37,579 nt of DNA, taken from the IMG/VR virus record IMGVR_UViG_3300045902_000319, positions 1-37,579 of that record; one strand, written 5' to 3'. Positions 31,249 through 37,545 of the stretch are shown one piece after another (position 1 is the stretch's first letter; each line of letters begins with the position of its first letter). A model generated the notes under the pieces. The model saw only the letters and a program-made list of their open reading frames with translations, made no database searches and had not been told where the DNA came from. The DNA comes from a virus. Position numbers and translations under genes: made by a program.

Positions 31249-31804
31249 TTTGTTGGATAATGCAAGCTTTAAAAAAAGCCCAAATATTGGATCAACTTTA
31301 AACCCGATTGGAATTATATTGCACTACACTGCAAGTCCATCTTTGGGTAGTGCTGTAAATTGGATATGCAACAAAGAATCGAAAGTAAGTTACCATGTAC
31401 TAATTGGGAGAGATGGAAAAATAGTACAAACTTGCCCATTTAATAGAATTGCTTGGCATGCTGGAATCTCTGAGTACACAATTGGAAATAAAAAATTGAC
31501 TGGCTTGAATAATTTTACAATTGGAATTGCACTCGAAAATATGGGATTGTTACACAAAAAAGGGAATGTTTTTTGTGATAGATTGACTGGTCTAGTCGTT
31601 ACTGATTACACAGTTGTAAATAAAGAAGCTTGGCATAATTACACTATTATTCAATTGGAAACTTTAAACAATGTACTAAAAGTTTTGTGTACTCACTACA
31701 AAATACAATTTGTTGCGAGTCATAGCGAGGTGGCACAAGGAAGAAAAATTGATACAGGTGCTTTGTTAGATTTAAATAAAATTAGGAGAGATTTAGGTTT
31801 ATGA
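31232..31804 (+). CDS. Endolysin, N-acetylmuramoyl-L-alanine amidase (Amidase_2)
   Basis: The enzyme cuts the bond between muramic acid and the peptide. Zinc ligands are visible as His31 (ILHYTAS), His164 (ASHSEVAQG) and Asp174 in GRKIDTG, with Tyr54 (SYHVLIGRDG) and WHAGIS as further family motifs. At 190 residues it is a single catalytic domain without a wall-binding module or signal peptide, as in T7 lysozyme-type and AmpD-like endolysins. I use GTG 31232 behind AAGGAAATTAAAC. The typical GRKxDPG motif has Thr in place of Pro. Confidence 0.92.
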   Translation: MKVKNSLLDNASFKKSPNIGSTLNPIGIILHYTASPSLGSAVNWICNKESKVSYHVLIGRDGKIVQTCPFNRIAWHAGISEYTIGNKKLTGLNNFTIGIALENMGLLHKKGNVFCDRLTGLVVTDYTVVNKEAWHNYTIIQLETLNNVLKVLCTHYKIQFVASHSEVAQGRKIDTGALLDLNKIRRDLGL

Positions 31805-31980
31805 TAAATTTCAGAAAATTAAATAAATATAAATATCAATTGAAAGAAAATATTGAGCCTTCTCTAGTACATGATGCCTTGACGCAACTTTGGGAAAATA
31901 AAAAATTGACTGATTATCAATACCAGTTAGCAAATGATTTTTTTAGGTGGCACTTTATGCGTTGTACTTTTTTGATTTAG
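31801..31980 (+). CDS. Small protein at the end of the lysis cassette, 59 aa
   Basis: ATG 31801 overlaps the amidase stop (ATGA), so it is co-translated. The product (MINFRKLNKYKYQLKENIEP and onwards) is basic at first and helical later, without a clear membrane segment, so it is not an obvious spanin. No family is recognised. It ends 16 bases before the convergent leftward GIY-YIG gene. Confidence 0.6.
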   Translation: MINFRKLNKYKYQLKENIEPSLVHDALTQLWENKKLTDYQYQLANDFFRWHFMRCTFLI

Positions 31981-31996
31981 GCAATAAAGATTGTTT

Positions 31997-32470
31997 TCAG
32001 ACTGCATTAAAAATTGGATTCATATCATAGATAAGCTTATGTTCTTTTAATTTATTTTCTTCATAGTCTGAAATAACTATTAAACTGAAATATACATCAA
32101 AATTCCAAATTAAGTTTTCACATAAAGCATCAAAATATTTATCATACCATGTACCATTTTTTATATTTTGATACTGGTTAAACCTAGTTAAAAATGTAAC
32201 TGTCCTGCCAGCATATAATGGAATAATTACCTCATTATCATTTTCCAATTCTATTCTATTGTAAAAAACATATAGTCCTTTATCTCTCTTTTCTTTGTAT
32301 AATTTCTTTATTAAATCATTTGATTTCTTAGGTATTTCATAGGTATCATACCAATTTGCATCTAAAAATTTTTCATCGTAATAGGTTTCTTTATATTCCG
32401 ATAAATAAGATAAAAAATATTTTAATTTTAAAATATCTCGTAATGTAAGTTGTCTTCTTTGTAATCCCAT
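31997..32470 (-). CDS. GIY-YIG superfamily nuclease-like protein
   Basis: The GIY and YIG strands are represented by GLYVFYNR (65-72) and PLYAGRTVTFLTRFNQY (84-100) with the conserved Arg, and the metal-binding Glu is probably E143 in LKEHKLIYDMNPIFN. The N-terminal 60 residues are helical. Stand-alone GIY-YIG proteins in phages include homing endonucleases and repair-type nucleases; no DNA-binding NUMOD domain is visible, so the role is open. It stands next to the lysis cassette in the leftward direction and has AAAGGAAAATAA before its start. Confidence 0.7.
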   Translation of the reverse strand: MGLQRRQLTLRDILKLKYFLSYLSEYKETYYDEKFLDANWYDTYEIPKKSNDLIKKLYKEKRDKGLYVFYNRIELENDNEVIIPLYAGRTVTFLTRFNQYQNIKNGTWYDKYFDALCENLIWNFDVYFSLIVISDYEENKLKEHKLIYDMNPIFNAV

Positions 32471-32557
32471 TTCATTTATTTTCCTTTATCATAAAATATT
32501 TTTTTTACTAAAATCAAAAAAGAGTTAGTTGTTGTACTGTGTATTGGTTTTACTATT

Positions 32558-32944
32558 TTATTTTATAAAAATCTTTACTAATTCTCCATTTTCGTAGATA
32601 TTCCCAATAACTTCAAGGTCTAAATGTACATAATTTCCCAAAAAATTATAGTCAGAACCAACCAAACAGAATGAGCCATTTAAAAAAGTAACTTCATGTA
32701 AAAATGTTTTGCCATTTATATTTATCCTAACAATATCATTTTCATAAATTTCTTCACCATTTTTATCAAATAAACCTGTAAATTGAATGAGTTCATAAGT
32801 TTCTTCTTTAAGTTCTAAAACACCCGACCCGCATTCCGTATCTTCACTACAAACTTTCCCCAATAAATTTATAAGTATATTTTTATTAGGAGCAACCATT
32901 TTTTTTGCTATTTTATCCCAAAGCCTATATTTAACCGTTCTCAT
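32558..32944 (-). CDS. YopX family protein
   Basis: The pattern MRTVKYRLWDKIAKKMV, then YELIQFTGLFDKNGEEIYEN, DIVRI, and a final HLDLEVIGNIYENGELV is that of the YopX family, frequent in prophages and phages and of unknown function. The protein folds as a beta barrel in known structures and is thought to be multimeric. AAAGGAGAAAAAA precedes its start, inside the second copy of the 55-bp repeat, so it is probably co-regulated with the DUF3850 gene. Confidence 0.88.
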   Translation of the reverse strand: MRTVKYRLWDKIAKKMVAPNKNILINLLGKVCSEDTECGSGVLELKEETYELIQFTGLFDKNGEEIYENDIVRININGKTFLHEVTFLNGSFCLVGSDYNFLGNYVHLDLEVIGNIYENGELVKIFIK

Positions 32945-32946
32945 TT

Positions 32947-33001
32947 TTTTCTCCTTTAATAATAATATTTATTATCGGGTTAATTAAAAAATACTTTACA
33001 A
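32947..33001. repeat. 55-bp divergent promoter repeat, copy 2
   Basis: This segment is identical to 30902-30956 and lies directly upstream of the YopX-like gene (leftward). To the right it again supplies TTTACA (32995-33000), but no good -10 follows at 17 bases, so the rightward activity of this copy may be weaker or need an activator. The sequence after 33001 diverges from copy 1. Confidence 0.8.
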
Positions 33002-33017
33002 AAAATACTAAAGTTTT

Positions 33018-33049
33018 TCTCATACCCTACCGTAGTAGGGTATATGAGA
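33018..33049 (+). promoter_or_regulatory. Inverted repeat covering the start of the membrane HTH gene
   Basis: ATACCCTAC (33022-33030) and GTAGGGTAT (33035-33043) are perfect arms around CGTA. The pairing can extend to TCTCAT and ATGAGA with a 2-base bulge, which would bury the ATG at 33044. No Shine-Dalgarno site precedes this ATG. It is a candidate operator or a hairpin that controls translation of the gene. Confidence 0.6.
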
Positions 33050-33829
33050 ATAATATTTTCTTTTATTGTACTAATTATTATTACTATCGTGGAGTATGCA
33101 CAACTAAACTCACTATTCAAAATAGTGTACTCTACTCCTGAAATATTATCTGGATCAATTACTCTTATTATTTTGTTTGTGAGTATTTACGCAAACAACA
33201 AAAACTTAAGATTTTTCGGGAATTTATTTTTTATGTTTCTTCTTGTACTCTCCTATCTTTGGAACGTGGATAAAGATTTTGTGGAACTAGACAAAAATAA
33301 ATCTAGCGAAATAAACGAACTGTACAAAGAAATTAAAAGTACAAGAAAAAAAATTGACTTAGAGAAAAATACTATTGTTTGTTACACCCCAAAGAGTGAT
33401 TTAGAGATTCCTAGTTTTAATCAGTGTATTTATAGACGTTCCGAAAGGGCTAAAGAAATTATTGCAAATAAAACACGTTGGGAGAAAGAAATTTCCGAGT
33501 ATCAATCTAGACTAGAAAGAGTAGATCAGAAAGAAGCCAGAAAAGATATTGCACTAATAAAAATCTTCATAGGAATAATTATTAGTACAATCTTTTCTTT
33601 TGCTTCGCTTGTTTCGTGTACTATTATTAGAGAGTATATCTCTGGAAGAAAAACAGATTTGAAACGGGAACAAATAGATGAGCTAGAAATATCTATCCCT
33701 GAAATCAATTTAGAGTTAGAGCAAAAAATAAAAAATCTTAGGGAATCAGGATTATCTTTTGGGAAAATTGCGGAACAACTCAATTTATCTAAATCGACAG
33801 TGCACTATTTGTACAATAAAAATAACTAG
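33044..33829 (+). CDS. Membrane-anchored helix-turn-helix protein
   Basis: Three N-terminal membrane segments (about 1-20, 37-52 and 55-73) are followed by a charged, helical region (about 80-165) with two cysteines. A fourth segment (about 172-195, ALIKIFIGIIISTIFSFASL) leads to a cytoplasmic-type C-terminus. That C-terminus ends in a clear helix-turn-helix (RESGLSFGKIAEQLNLSKST and VHYLYNK, about 232-258) of the resolvase/Hin type. The combination suggests a membrane-bound DNA-binding regulator or a protein that tethers phage DNA to the membrane. A triple 11-bp repeat starts at the end of the gene. I know no described family for it. Confidence 0.75.
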   Translation: MRIIFSFIVLIIITIVEYAQLNSLFKIVYSTPEILSGSITLIILFVSIYANNKNLRFFGNLFFMFLLVLSYLWNVDKDFVELDKNKSSEINELYKEIKSTRKKIDLEKNTIVCYTPKSDLEIPSFNQCIYRRSERAKEIIANKTRWEKEISEYQSRLERVDQKEARKDIALIKIFIGIIISTIFSFASLVSCTIIREYISGRKTDLKREQIDELEISIPEINLELEQKIKNLRESGLSFGKIAEQLNLSKSTVHYLYNKNN

Positions 33830-33854
33830 ACGGTTACTGGACGATTATTGGACG
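33822..33854 (+). repeat. Three tandem 11-bp repeats
   Basis: The units are ATAACTAGACG (33822-33832), GTTACTGGACG (33833-33843) and ATTATTGGACG (33844-33854), consensus RTTAYTGGACG. They span the end of the HTH gene and the leader of the next. The 11-bp period puts each unit on the same helix face. The same motif recurs twice at 34494-34525. Confidence 0.7.
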
Positions 33855-33862
33855 GTCAAAAA

Positions 33863-34492
33863 ATGGGACAAGAGAATTTTCAGAGTAAACAACAAAACAA
33901 TTTCACGGGAACTTTAAGGGAATTTATCAAGTATACAATTATTCTCGTGCTAGTTCTTTTGATGATCCCACTATCCTGTATAGGCGTAAGAGAGTATTTT
34001 AGGAATAGACCTATCCAAGACAGTGAGTATCTAGAGGTATTTAAATTTGTTTTTTGGATTTCTTTGTCCTTTGTTGTACTAGGGTACACTATTAAATTCT
34101 TGTACTCTATACTAGACTATATTGCAAATAAAAGAATCGAAAGAGTTTTTGCATCTAGGGAGTCAGGAATATCCCCTACTCTAAAGAGTGACTCGGAAAT
34201 TTATCCAGAAAAACAAGGGGAAAAAGATAAAAAGGGTAATAGGGGAGTGGATGAAAAGAAGGTTAGTGAATCTGAAAATATTAGGTACAAGAAAGAACTT
34301 TGGGATTTATATTTTAACGATTTGAAAGAATTTGACGTTCGAATCGATCAGTCTGGGAACAAAGAATTTATTAATATAAGCGAGGATGAGCGGGCAGAAC
34401 AAACAAACAATTGGATAGATAGGATTGGGAAATCATATGATGGGAATTTTATCTTGGCTTTCAGCGAACTTTCAGGCAATTTTAAGAAATAA
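33863..34492 (+). CDS. Two-pass membrane protein, 209 aa
   Basis: I start at ATG 33863 (a TTG at 33848 is possible but lies in the repeats). Two membrane segments (about 22-42 around IILVLVLLMIPLSCIGV, and about 61-83 around FVFWISLSFVVLGYTIKFLY) are followed by a polar, probably cytoplasmic, domain of about 120 residues with Lys, Glu and Asp. No family is recognised. It follows the membrane HTH gene and overlaps the next gene by about 55 bases, so the group may form one membrane complex, which is inference. Confidence 0.65.
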   Translation: MGQENFQSKQQNNFTGTLREFIKYTIILVLVLLMIPLSCIGVREYFRNRPIQDSEYLEVFKFVFWISLSFVVLGYTIKFLYSILDYIANKRIERVFASRESGISPTLKSDSEIYPEKQGEKDKKGNRGVDEKKVSESENIRYKKELWDLYFNDLKEFDVRIDQSGNKEFINISEDERAEQTNNWIDRIGKSYDGNFILAFSELSGNFKK

Positions 34493-34835
34493 ATTTACTG
34501 GACGATTATATAAATTTACTGGACGATTTATAAAAAATACTAAACAAAAAGGTACAAAACAATTGATTACAGAAAGCACAGTACAAGAAATAAAAAAAAT
34601 AGAGATAGGGGAAATTTTTAAATTGGCTCTAATTGATTTACAGCTAAGAAACCAACTCCAATCGAAAGGGCTAGAATTGTCTTTGGAAACATTGATCCAA
34701 GGTTTTATTATTCAAAATTATTTTATAACAAAACTTGGATTGGAAAAACATCTTTCCGAGTTTACAAAAAATATTCAAGATAAAATGTCAGAGGTCGATA
34801 ATGATTTGAGGAGTGTACAAGATGAGCAGGACTAG
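34437..34835 (+). CDS. Hypothetical basic/coiled-coil protein, about 132 aa
   Basis: The frame overlaps the preceding gene at its start; ATG 34437 or 34440 are the only good starts, with GGATTGGGAAA upstream. The N-terminal part has a short hydrophobic stretch (GILSWLSANFQAIL) and two copies of a KFTGR motif that reflect DNA repeats in the gene. The rest is helical (EIGEIFKLALIDLQLRNQLQ) and ends in an acidic coiled coil. The start is uncertain and the function unknown. Confidence 0.5.
   Translation: MMGILSWLSANFQAILRNKFTGRLYKFTGRFIKNTKQKGTKQLITESTVQEIKKIEIGEIFKLALIDLQLRNQLQSKGLELSLETLIQGFIIQNYFITKLGLEKHLSEFTKNIQDKMSEVDNDLRSVQDEQD
34494..34525 (+). repeat. Two TTTACTGGACG repeats 21 bp apart
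   Basis: TTTACTGGACG occurs at 34494-34504 and 34515-34525, embedded in near-identical 21-base units. It matches the RTTAYTGGACG consensus of 33822-33854 at all but the first base. The 21-bp spacing equals two helical turns. They lie inside a coding region, as sites for a repressor or tether might. Confidence 0.65.
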
Positions 34836-35148
34836 AGACTATTTTGTAGCATTAGAATTTTTAAAACAATTTGTTGGATTAAACAACATGACTCAAGAAG
34901 AAATAAATATTCTTATCAAAAAGGTAAAATTATTTATTGATAAGACAGAACCAAAGAAAAATAAATTTTATAATTACATTAAATCTAGAATCCAAGTCGG
35001 GGACATTATCAAACTTTCCAAATTGACTGGAATTCTAGATGCAACGATTTCGTACAATATAAAAAACGAAACTACGTACAAGGGCAGGGATAAAGTTTTA
35101 TATGAGGCTTTTTTAAAAATTGAATCTGAAAGGAATAAGTTAAAATAA
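34822..35148 (+). CDS. Small putative DNA-binding protein, 108 aa
   Basis: ATG 34822 behind GAGGAG is preferred over GTG 34813. The C-terminal half contains a helix-turn-helix-like stretch (VGDIIKLSKLTGILDATISY, then NIKNETTYKGRDKVLYEAFL), as in small phage regulators. The N-terminal half is helical and basic (LIKKVKLFIDKTEPKKNKFY). It could be the repressor or activator for the repeats or promoters found nearby, but the HTH match is modest. Confidence 0.55.
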   Translation: MSRTRDYFVALEFLKQFVGLNNMTQEEINILIKKVKLFIDKTEPKKNKFYNYIKSRIQVGDIIKLSKLTGILDATISYNIKNETTYKGRDKVLYEAFLKIESERNKLK

Positions 35149-35349
35149 ATGGAGCGTACTGTTTGTTTTGAAGTTACTGATCTCGGAACTGAAATCGAAT
35201 TGATTGAAGATGAAATTGAAGGAAAAAACCATTATACAATTTACAGTAATCGTACGCCAATTGAGCAGGGTGTACGACTGGAAACAATGGTTAGATTATT
35301 TATAATAAAGTACAACGAACAGGTTGCGAGAGAGAAAAGAGAGGGTTAA
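35149..35349 (+). CDS. Hypothetical protein, 66 aa
   Basis: The gene begins at the base after the previous stop, with GAAAGGAATAAG upstream. It is a small beta-rich protein (CFEVTDLGTEIELIEDEIEG, HYTIYSNRTPIEQGVRLETM) with a basic helix at the end. No family is recognised. Confidence 0.65.
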   Translation: MERTVCFEVTDLGTEIELIEDEIEGKNHYTIYSNRTPIEQGVRLETMVRLFIIKYNEQVAREKREG

Positions 35350-35354
35350 ATAAA

Positions 35355-35513
35355 ATGCAAAAGAGTATTGAACGTACAACAGTTGAAAAACAAATTGATT
35401 CTCCAAAATTCAGGGAAGAGGAAAAATTTTCCAAACTCGAAACTACAATTATTTTAGGGTCATTCCCTTTTTTATTGGTATCATTTTTTATTGATTTTTT
35501 AAGGAGTCTCTAG
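35355..35513 (+). CDS. Small tail-anchored membrane protein, 52 aa
   Basis: ATG 35355 follows the previous stop by five bases, with GAGAGGG upstream. The first 30 residues are charged (TTVEKQIDSPKFREEEKFSK), and the last 22 contain one hydrophobic segment (TIILGSFPFLLVSFFIDFL), a tail-anchor layout. The TAG stop overlaps the GTG start of the next gene (TAGTG), which implies translational coupling. The function is unknown. Confidence 0.55.
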   Translation: MQKSIERTTVEKQIDSPKFREEEKFSKLETTIILGSFPFLLVSFFIDFLRSL

Positions 35514-35701
35514 TGGACGATTTAGAATTTAATTTGAACCCGAAAACAATTACTAAGCTTATTGAAATTGGTGTACTAAAAATCGGTAAGCTTAGTAAAG
35601 AAATTATTGTCAATCATACTGAATTTAACAGGATTGTAGAGATAGGAATTGAAAGCTACAAATCTAGAATAGATAGAAATATAGGAGATAATAACGGGTG
35701 A
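35513..35701 (+). CDS. Hypothetical protein with GTG start, 62 aa
   Basis: AAGGAG six bases before GTG 35513 supports the start. The protein (LNPKTITKLIEIGVLKIGKL and a helical end) looks like a small helical or winged-type protein. Its stop overlaps the GTG of the nuclease gene (GTGA), so it probably accompanies the nuclease. No family is recognised. Confidence 0.55.
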   Translation: MDDLEFNLNPKTITKLIEIGVLKIGKLSKEIIVNHTEFNRIVEIGIESYKSRIDRNIGDNNG

Positions 35702-36114
35702 AAAAATATAAACTAAAATCTTTTACTATTTCCGAAGAACATTTACAAATCCAGTGCAACGATTTTTTGAAAATAAAATATCCTGAATTAGATAGATTAT
35801 ATTGGTTTAATTCCCTGCAATCTATTAAATTATCTATTGGAGCAATTGCGAAAGTTAAAAGAAGCGGTGGGTTAAAAAAAAATTTACTAGATTTTTATTT
35901 ACTAAAAAATAATGGCAAGTACTGTGGGTTAGTAATTGAATTAAAAAAAGAAAGCCCTTATAAATTAAATGGACAATTGAAACAAGACGAACACCTCGAA
36001 AATCAGAGAGACACAATCGATTTGCTTTTAACCGAGGGATATTATGCCAAATTTTGTTGGGATTTAAAGGACTTCCAAAACACTATAAGATTATATTTAG
36101 ACAATAAACTTTAA
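35698..36114 (+). CDS. VRR-NUC domain nuclease
   Basis: The 138-residue protein has the layout of stand-alone phage VRR-NUC nucleases, PD-(D/E)XK enzymes that cut branched DNA such as Holliday junctions. Visible parts are EEHLQIQCNDFL (Glu14), VKRSGGLKKNLLDFYLL with Asp65, GLVIELKKE with Glu81 and Lys83, NQRDTIDLLLTEGYYAKFC (Gln103 and the GY.a motif) and the final DFQNTIRLYL. The usual PD appears as LD. GTG 35698 overlaps the previous stop. It would resolve junctions made by the exonuclease and annealase. Confidence 0.82.
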   Translation: MKKYKLKSFTISEEHLQIQCNDFLKIKYPELDRLYWFNSLQSIKLSIGAIAKVKRSGGLKKNLLDFYLLKNNGKYCGLVIELKKESPYKLNGQLKQDEHLENQRDTIDLLLTEGYYAKFCWDLKDFQNTIRLYLDNKL

Positions 36115-36286
36115 AATACTAAACAATTAGATAGTAAAATTTAAAATTTATTAGGAAATTTCGCTATTTTAGAAACAAATGTTTAGTAGTAATATTGCGA
36201 AAATCACTAAAAAACCCTGTATAAACCACTAGGAAAAATAGTATAAAAACTCGAATTTTTTTTAGATTTTTAGAACTTTTTTTTTA
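36115..36286 (+). other. AT-rich non-coding spacer before the second early promoter
   Basis: About 170 bases without a plausible gene separate the nuclease from the 52-bp promoter repeat. The end is very T-rich on the plus strand. I see no strong hairpin; the T-runs may act as an upstream promoter element or a weak terminator. Confidence 0.55.
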
Positions 36287-36338
36287 TTTTTCGCTTGACA
36301 AGTTTTGTCAATTTGTTACAGTGTTTTTATAGGCAAAT
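36287..36338 (+). promoter_or_regulatory. Promoter and operator, copy 2 of the 52-bp repeat
   Basis: This copy is identical to 5742-5793, including TTGACA (36295-36300), the inverted repeat TTGACAA-GTT-TTGTCAA (36295-36311) and TATAGG (36328-36333). It is followed by ACCGATAAGGAG and the gene at 36362. Exact identity across 30 kb implies recent duplication or strong constraint. Confidence 0.8.
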
Positions 36339-36361
36339 AAACCGATAAGGAGATTAAAACA

Positions 36362-36781
36362 ATGGAAACTAAAAACAACCAACAAGCTGAGAAAAAAGAG
36401 AAACTATTTATAGTAGAACCATTTGATTATCCCAGAGAAGATAATCAAATTTTAACAGAATCTGAACTTGAAAAATTCTGGAACGATTTGGCATACGACT
36501 ACGAATGCGAAATTGAAGAAGTGAAAAAAAAATACAGGGTGACTGAATACAAATCAGTTGAGGATTGTAAGGGAGTGTTTGAACTTCGCGATTGGTTAAA
36601 CTTTTTAAAAAAAATTCGTATACGCAATATTCCTCTAATCGATTGGGTAGACACCTGCTCGCTCCCCACATTCGGAGAATATGACGGTGATACAGACGGA
36701 ATATATTCGTGGGACGACGAGTATTTTTTGAAAGTAGATAACGAGTGGTACCTAGAATCAAGAGAGGAAGAAGAAGACTAA
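36362..36781 (+). CDS. Very acidic hypothetical protein, 139 aa
   Basis: The gene is driven by the second copy of the early promoter and has ATAAGGAGATTAAAACA before ATG 36362. The product is rich in Asp and Glu, with many Trp and Tyr (FWNDLAYDYECEIEEVKKKY, GEYDGDTDGIYSWDDEYFLK), and ends in ESREEEED. Strong negative charge and early expression are typical of phage proteins that mimic DNA and block host restriction or other DNA-binding enzymes; here this is only a hypothesis. A hairpin terminator follows. Confidence 0.75.
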   Translation: METKNNQQAEKKEKLFIVEPFDYPREDNQILTESELEKFWNDLAYDYECEIEEVKKKYRVTEYKSVEDCKGVFELRDWLNFLKKIRIRNIPLIDWVDTCSLPTFGEYDGDTDGIYSWDDEYFLKVDNEWYLESREEEED

Positions 36782-36788
36782 AATTTCT

Positions 36789-36810
36789 AGGGGTGGAGAA
36801 ATCCACCCCT
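36789..36810 (+). terminator. GAAA-loop hairpin after the acidic protein gene
   Basis: AGGGGTGGA (36789-36797) pairs perfectly with TCCACCCCT (36802-36810) around GAAA, followed by TATTG. It shares the AAATTTCTA..GGGTGGAGAAATCC theme with 6266-6288 and 37504-37521. Confidence 0.65.
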
Positions 36811-36812
36811 TA

Positions 36813-36851
36813 TTGACACTTTTTAAAATTGGATGACATTAATAGTATAAG
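36813..36851 (+). promoter_or_regulatory. Promoter for the zinc-finger gene
   Basis: TTGACA at 36813-36818 directly follows the hairpin. Possible -10 boxes are ATTAAT or TATAAG at about 36838-36851, neither at ideal spacing. The leader repeats the ACCGATAAGGAGAATAAAA seen behind the two 52-bp promoters, so this is a third, diverged member of that early set. Confidence 0.45.
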
Positions 36852-36878
36852 AAACAAACCGATAAGGAGAATAAAACA

Positions 36879-37142
36879 ATGATATTTTTTAAGTTAGATT
36901 TAGAGGAAGTTCGAGAGAGATTAGGAGTTACATACAACAAAGAGGCAGGCGGTACACATAAATGCCTGCTTTGTGGTAAACCTATTAAAAAACAAGATTT
37001 TGAAAAAGGGAAATTTGTCCACATGGATACAGATGGATATTTAGTCCCTACGGATTTAGAGGTCGAGAATTCTCAGGGTCTTCATCCTGTTGGTCCTGAC
37101 TGTGCTAGAAAATTAAATAATTTGATAAAAATTGCTAATTAA
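36879..37142 (+). CDS. Small zinc-binding protein, 87 aa
   Basis: A treble-clef or ribbon-like metal site is suggested by HKCLLCGKPIKK (CxxC at about 29-32) and GLHPVGPDCARKL (His and Cys at about 69-75), with the conserved-looking HPVGPDCARKL ending. ATAAGGAGAATAAAACA precedes ATG 36879. Proteins with this HPVGPDCA signature occur in phages and bacteria without known function. It may bind nucleic acid or a host protein. Confidence 0.7.
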   Translation: MIFFKLDLEEVRERLGVTYNKEAGGTHKCLLCGKPIKKQDFEKGKFVHMDTDGYLVPTDLEVENSQGLHPVGPDCARKLNNLIKIAN

Positions 37143-37153
37143 GGAGAAATAAC

Positions 37154-37477
37154 ATGAACAAACAACTAGAAGAACAAACTAAGACACAAATAAAAATTAA
37201 AAAATTTAAACACAAATTTTTAACACGTAAGGTGTTTATTTATAAAGCATCTGACTATGAAGATGGGTTTCTAATTGCATCGATAAATACAAAAGAAGAC
37301 TTGCAACGATGGTTGACAAGACATAAAATTCATAAACAAATAGCAACCGTAGAGGTAACCGCTCCGCTTGTTTATTGGTATACAAATAAATCTGATAAAT
37401 TGATGAAAAAAATTATTGAGAACGAGCTAGGCGTTTCGGTTGATTATATTAATGTTTTGTGTAAAATTGATCGGTAG
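37154..37477 (+). CDS. Hypothetical basic protein, 107 aa
   Basis: I do not recognise this protein. AATTAAGGAGAAATAAC precedes ATG 37154. The N-terminus is strongly basic (KTQIKIKKFKHKFLTRKVFI) and the rest alternates strands and helices (GFLIASINTKEDLQRWLTRH). It is the last gene before the hairpin and the junction leader. Confidence 0.7.
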   Translation: MNKQLEEQTKTQIKIKKFKHKFLTRKVFIYKASDYEDGFLIASINTKEDLQRWLTRHKIHKQIATVEVTAPLVYWYTNKSDKLMKKIIENELGVSVDYINVLCKIDR

Positions 37478-37503
37478 TAAGATGATTAAAACCCTACAGT
37501 ATC

Positions 37504-37521
37504 GGGTGGAGAAATCCACCC
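37504..37521 (+). terminator. GAAA-loop hairpin near the contig end
   Basis: GGGTGGA (37504-37510) pairs perfectly with TCCACCC (37515-37521) around GAAA, followed by five C and four T. It belongs to the same family as 36789-36810 and 6266-6288 and probably closes the early unit before the junction. Confidence 0.6.
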
Positions 37522-37545
37522 CCCCCTTTTAAAAATCTAAACAAG

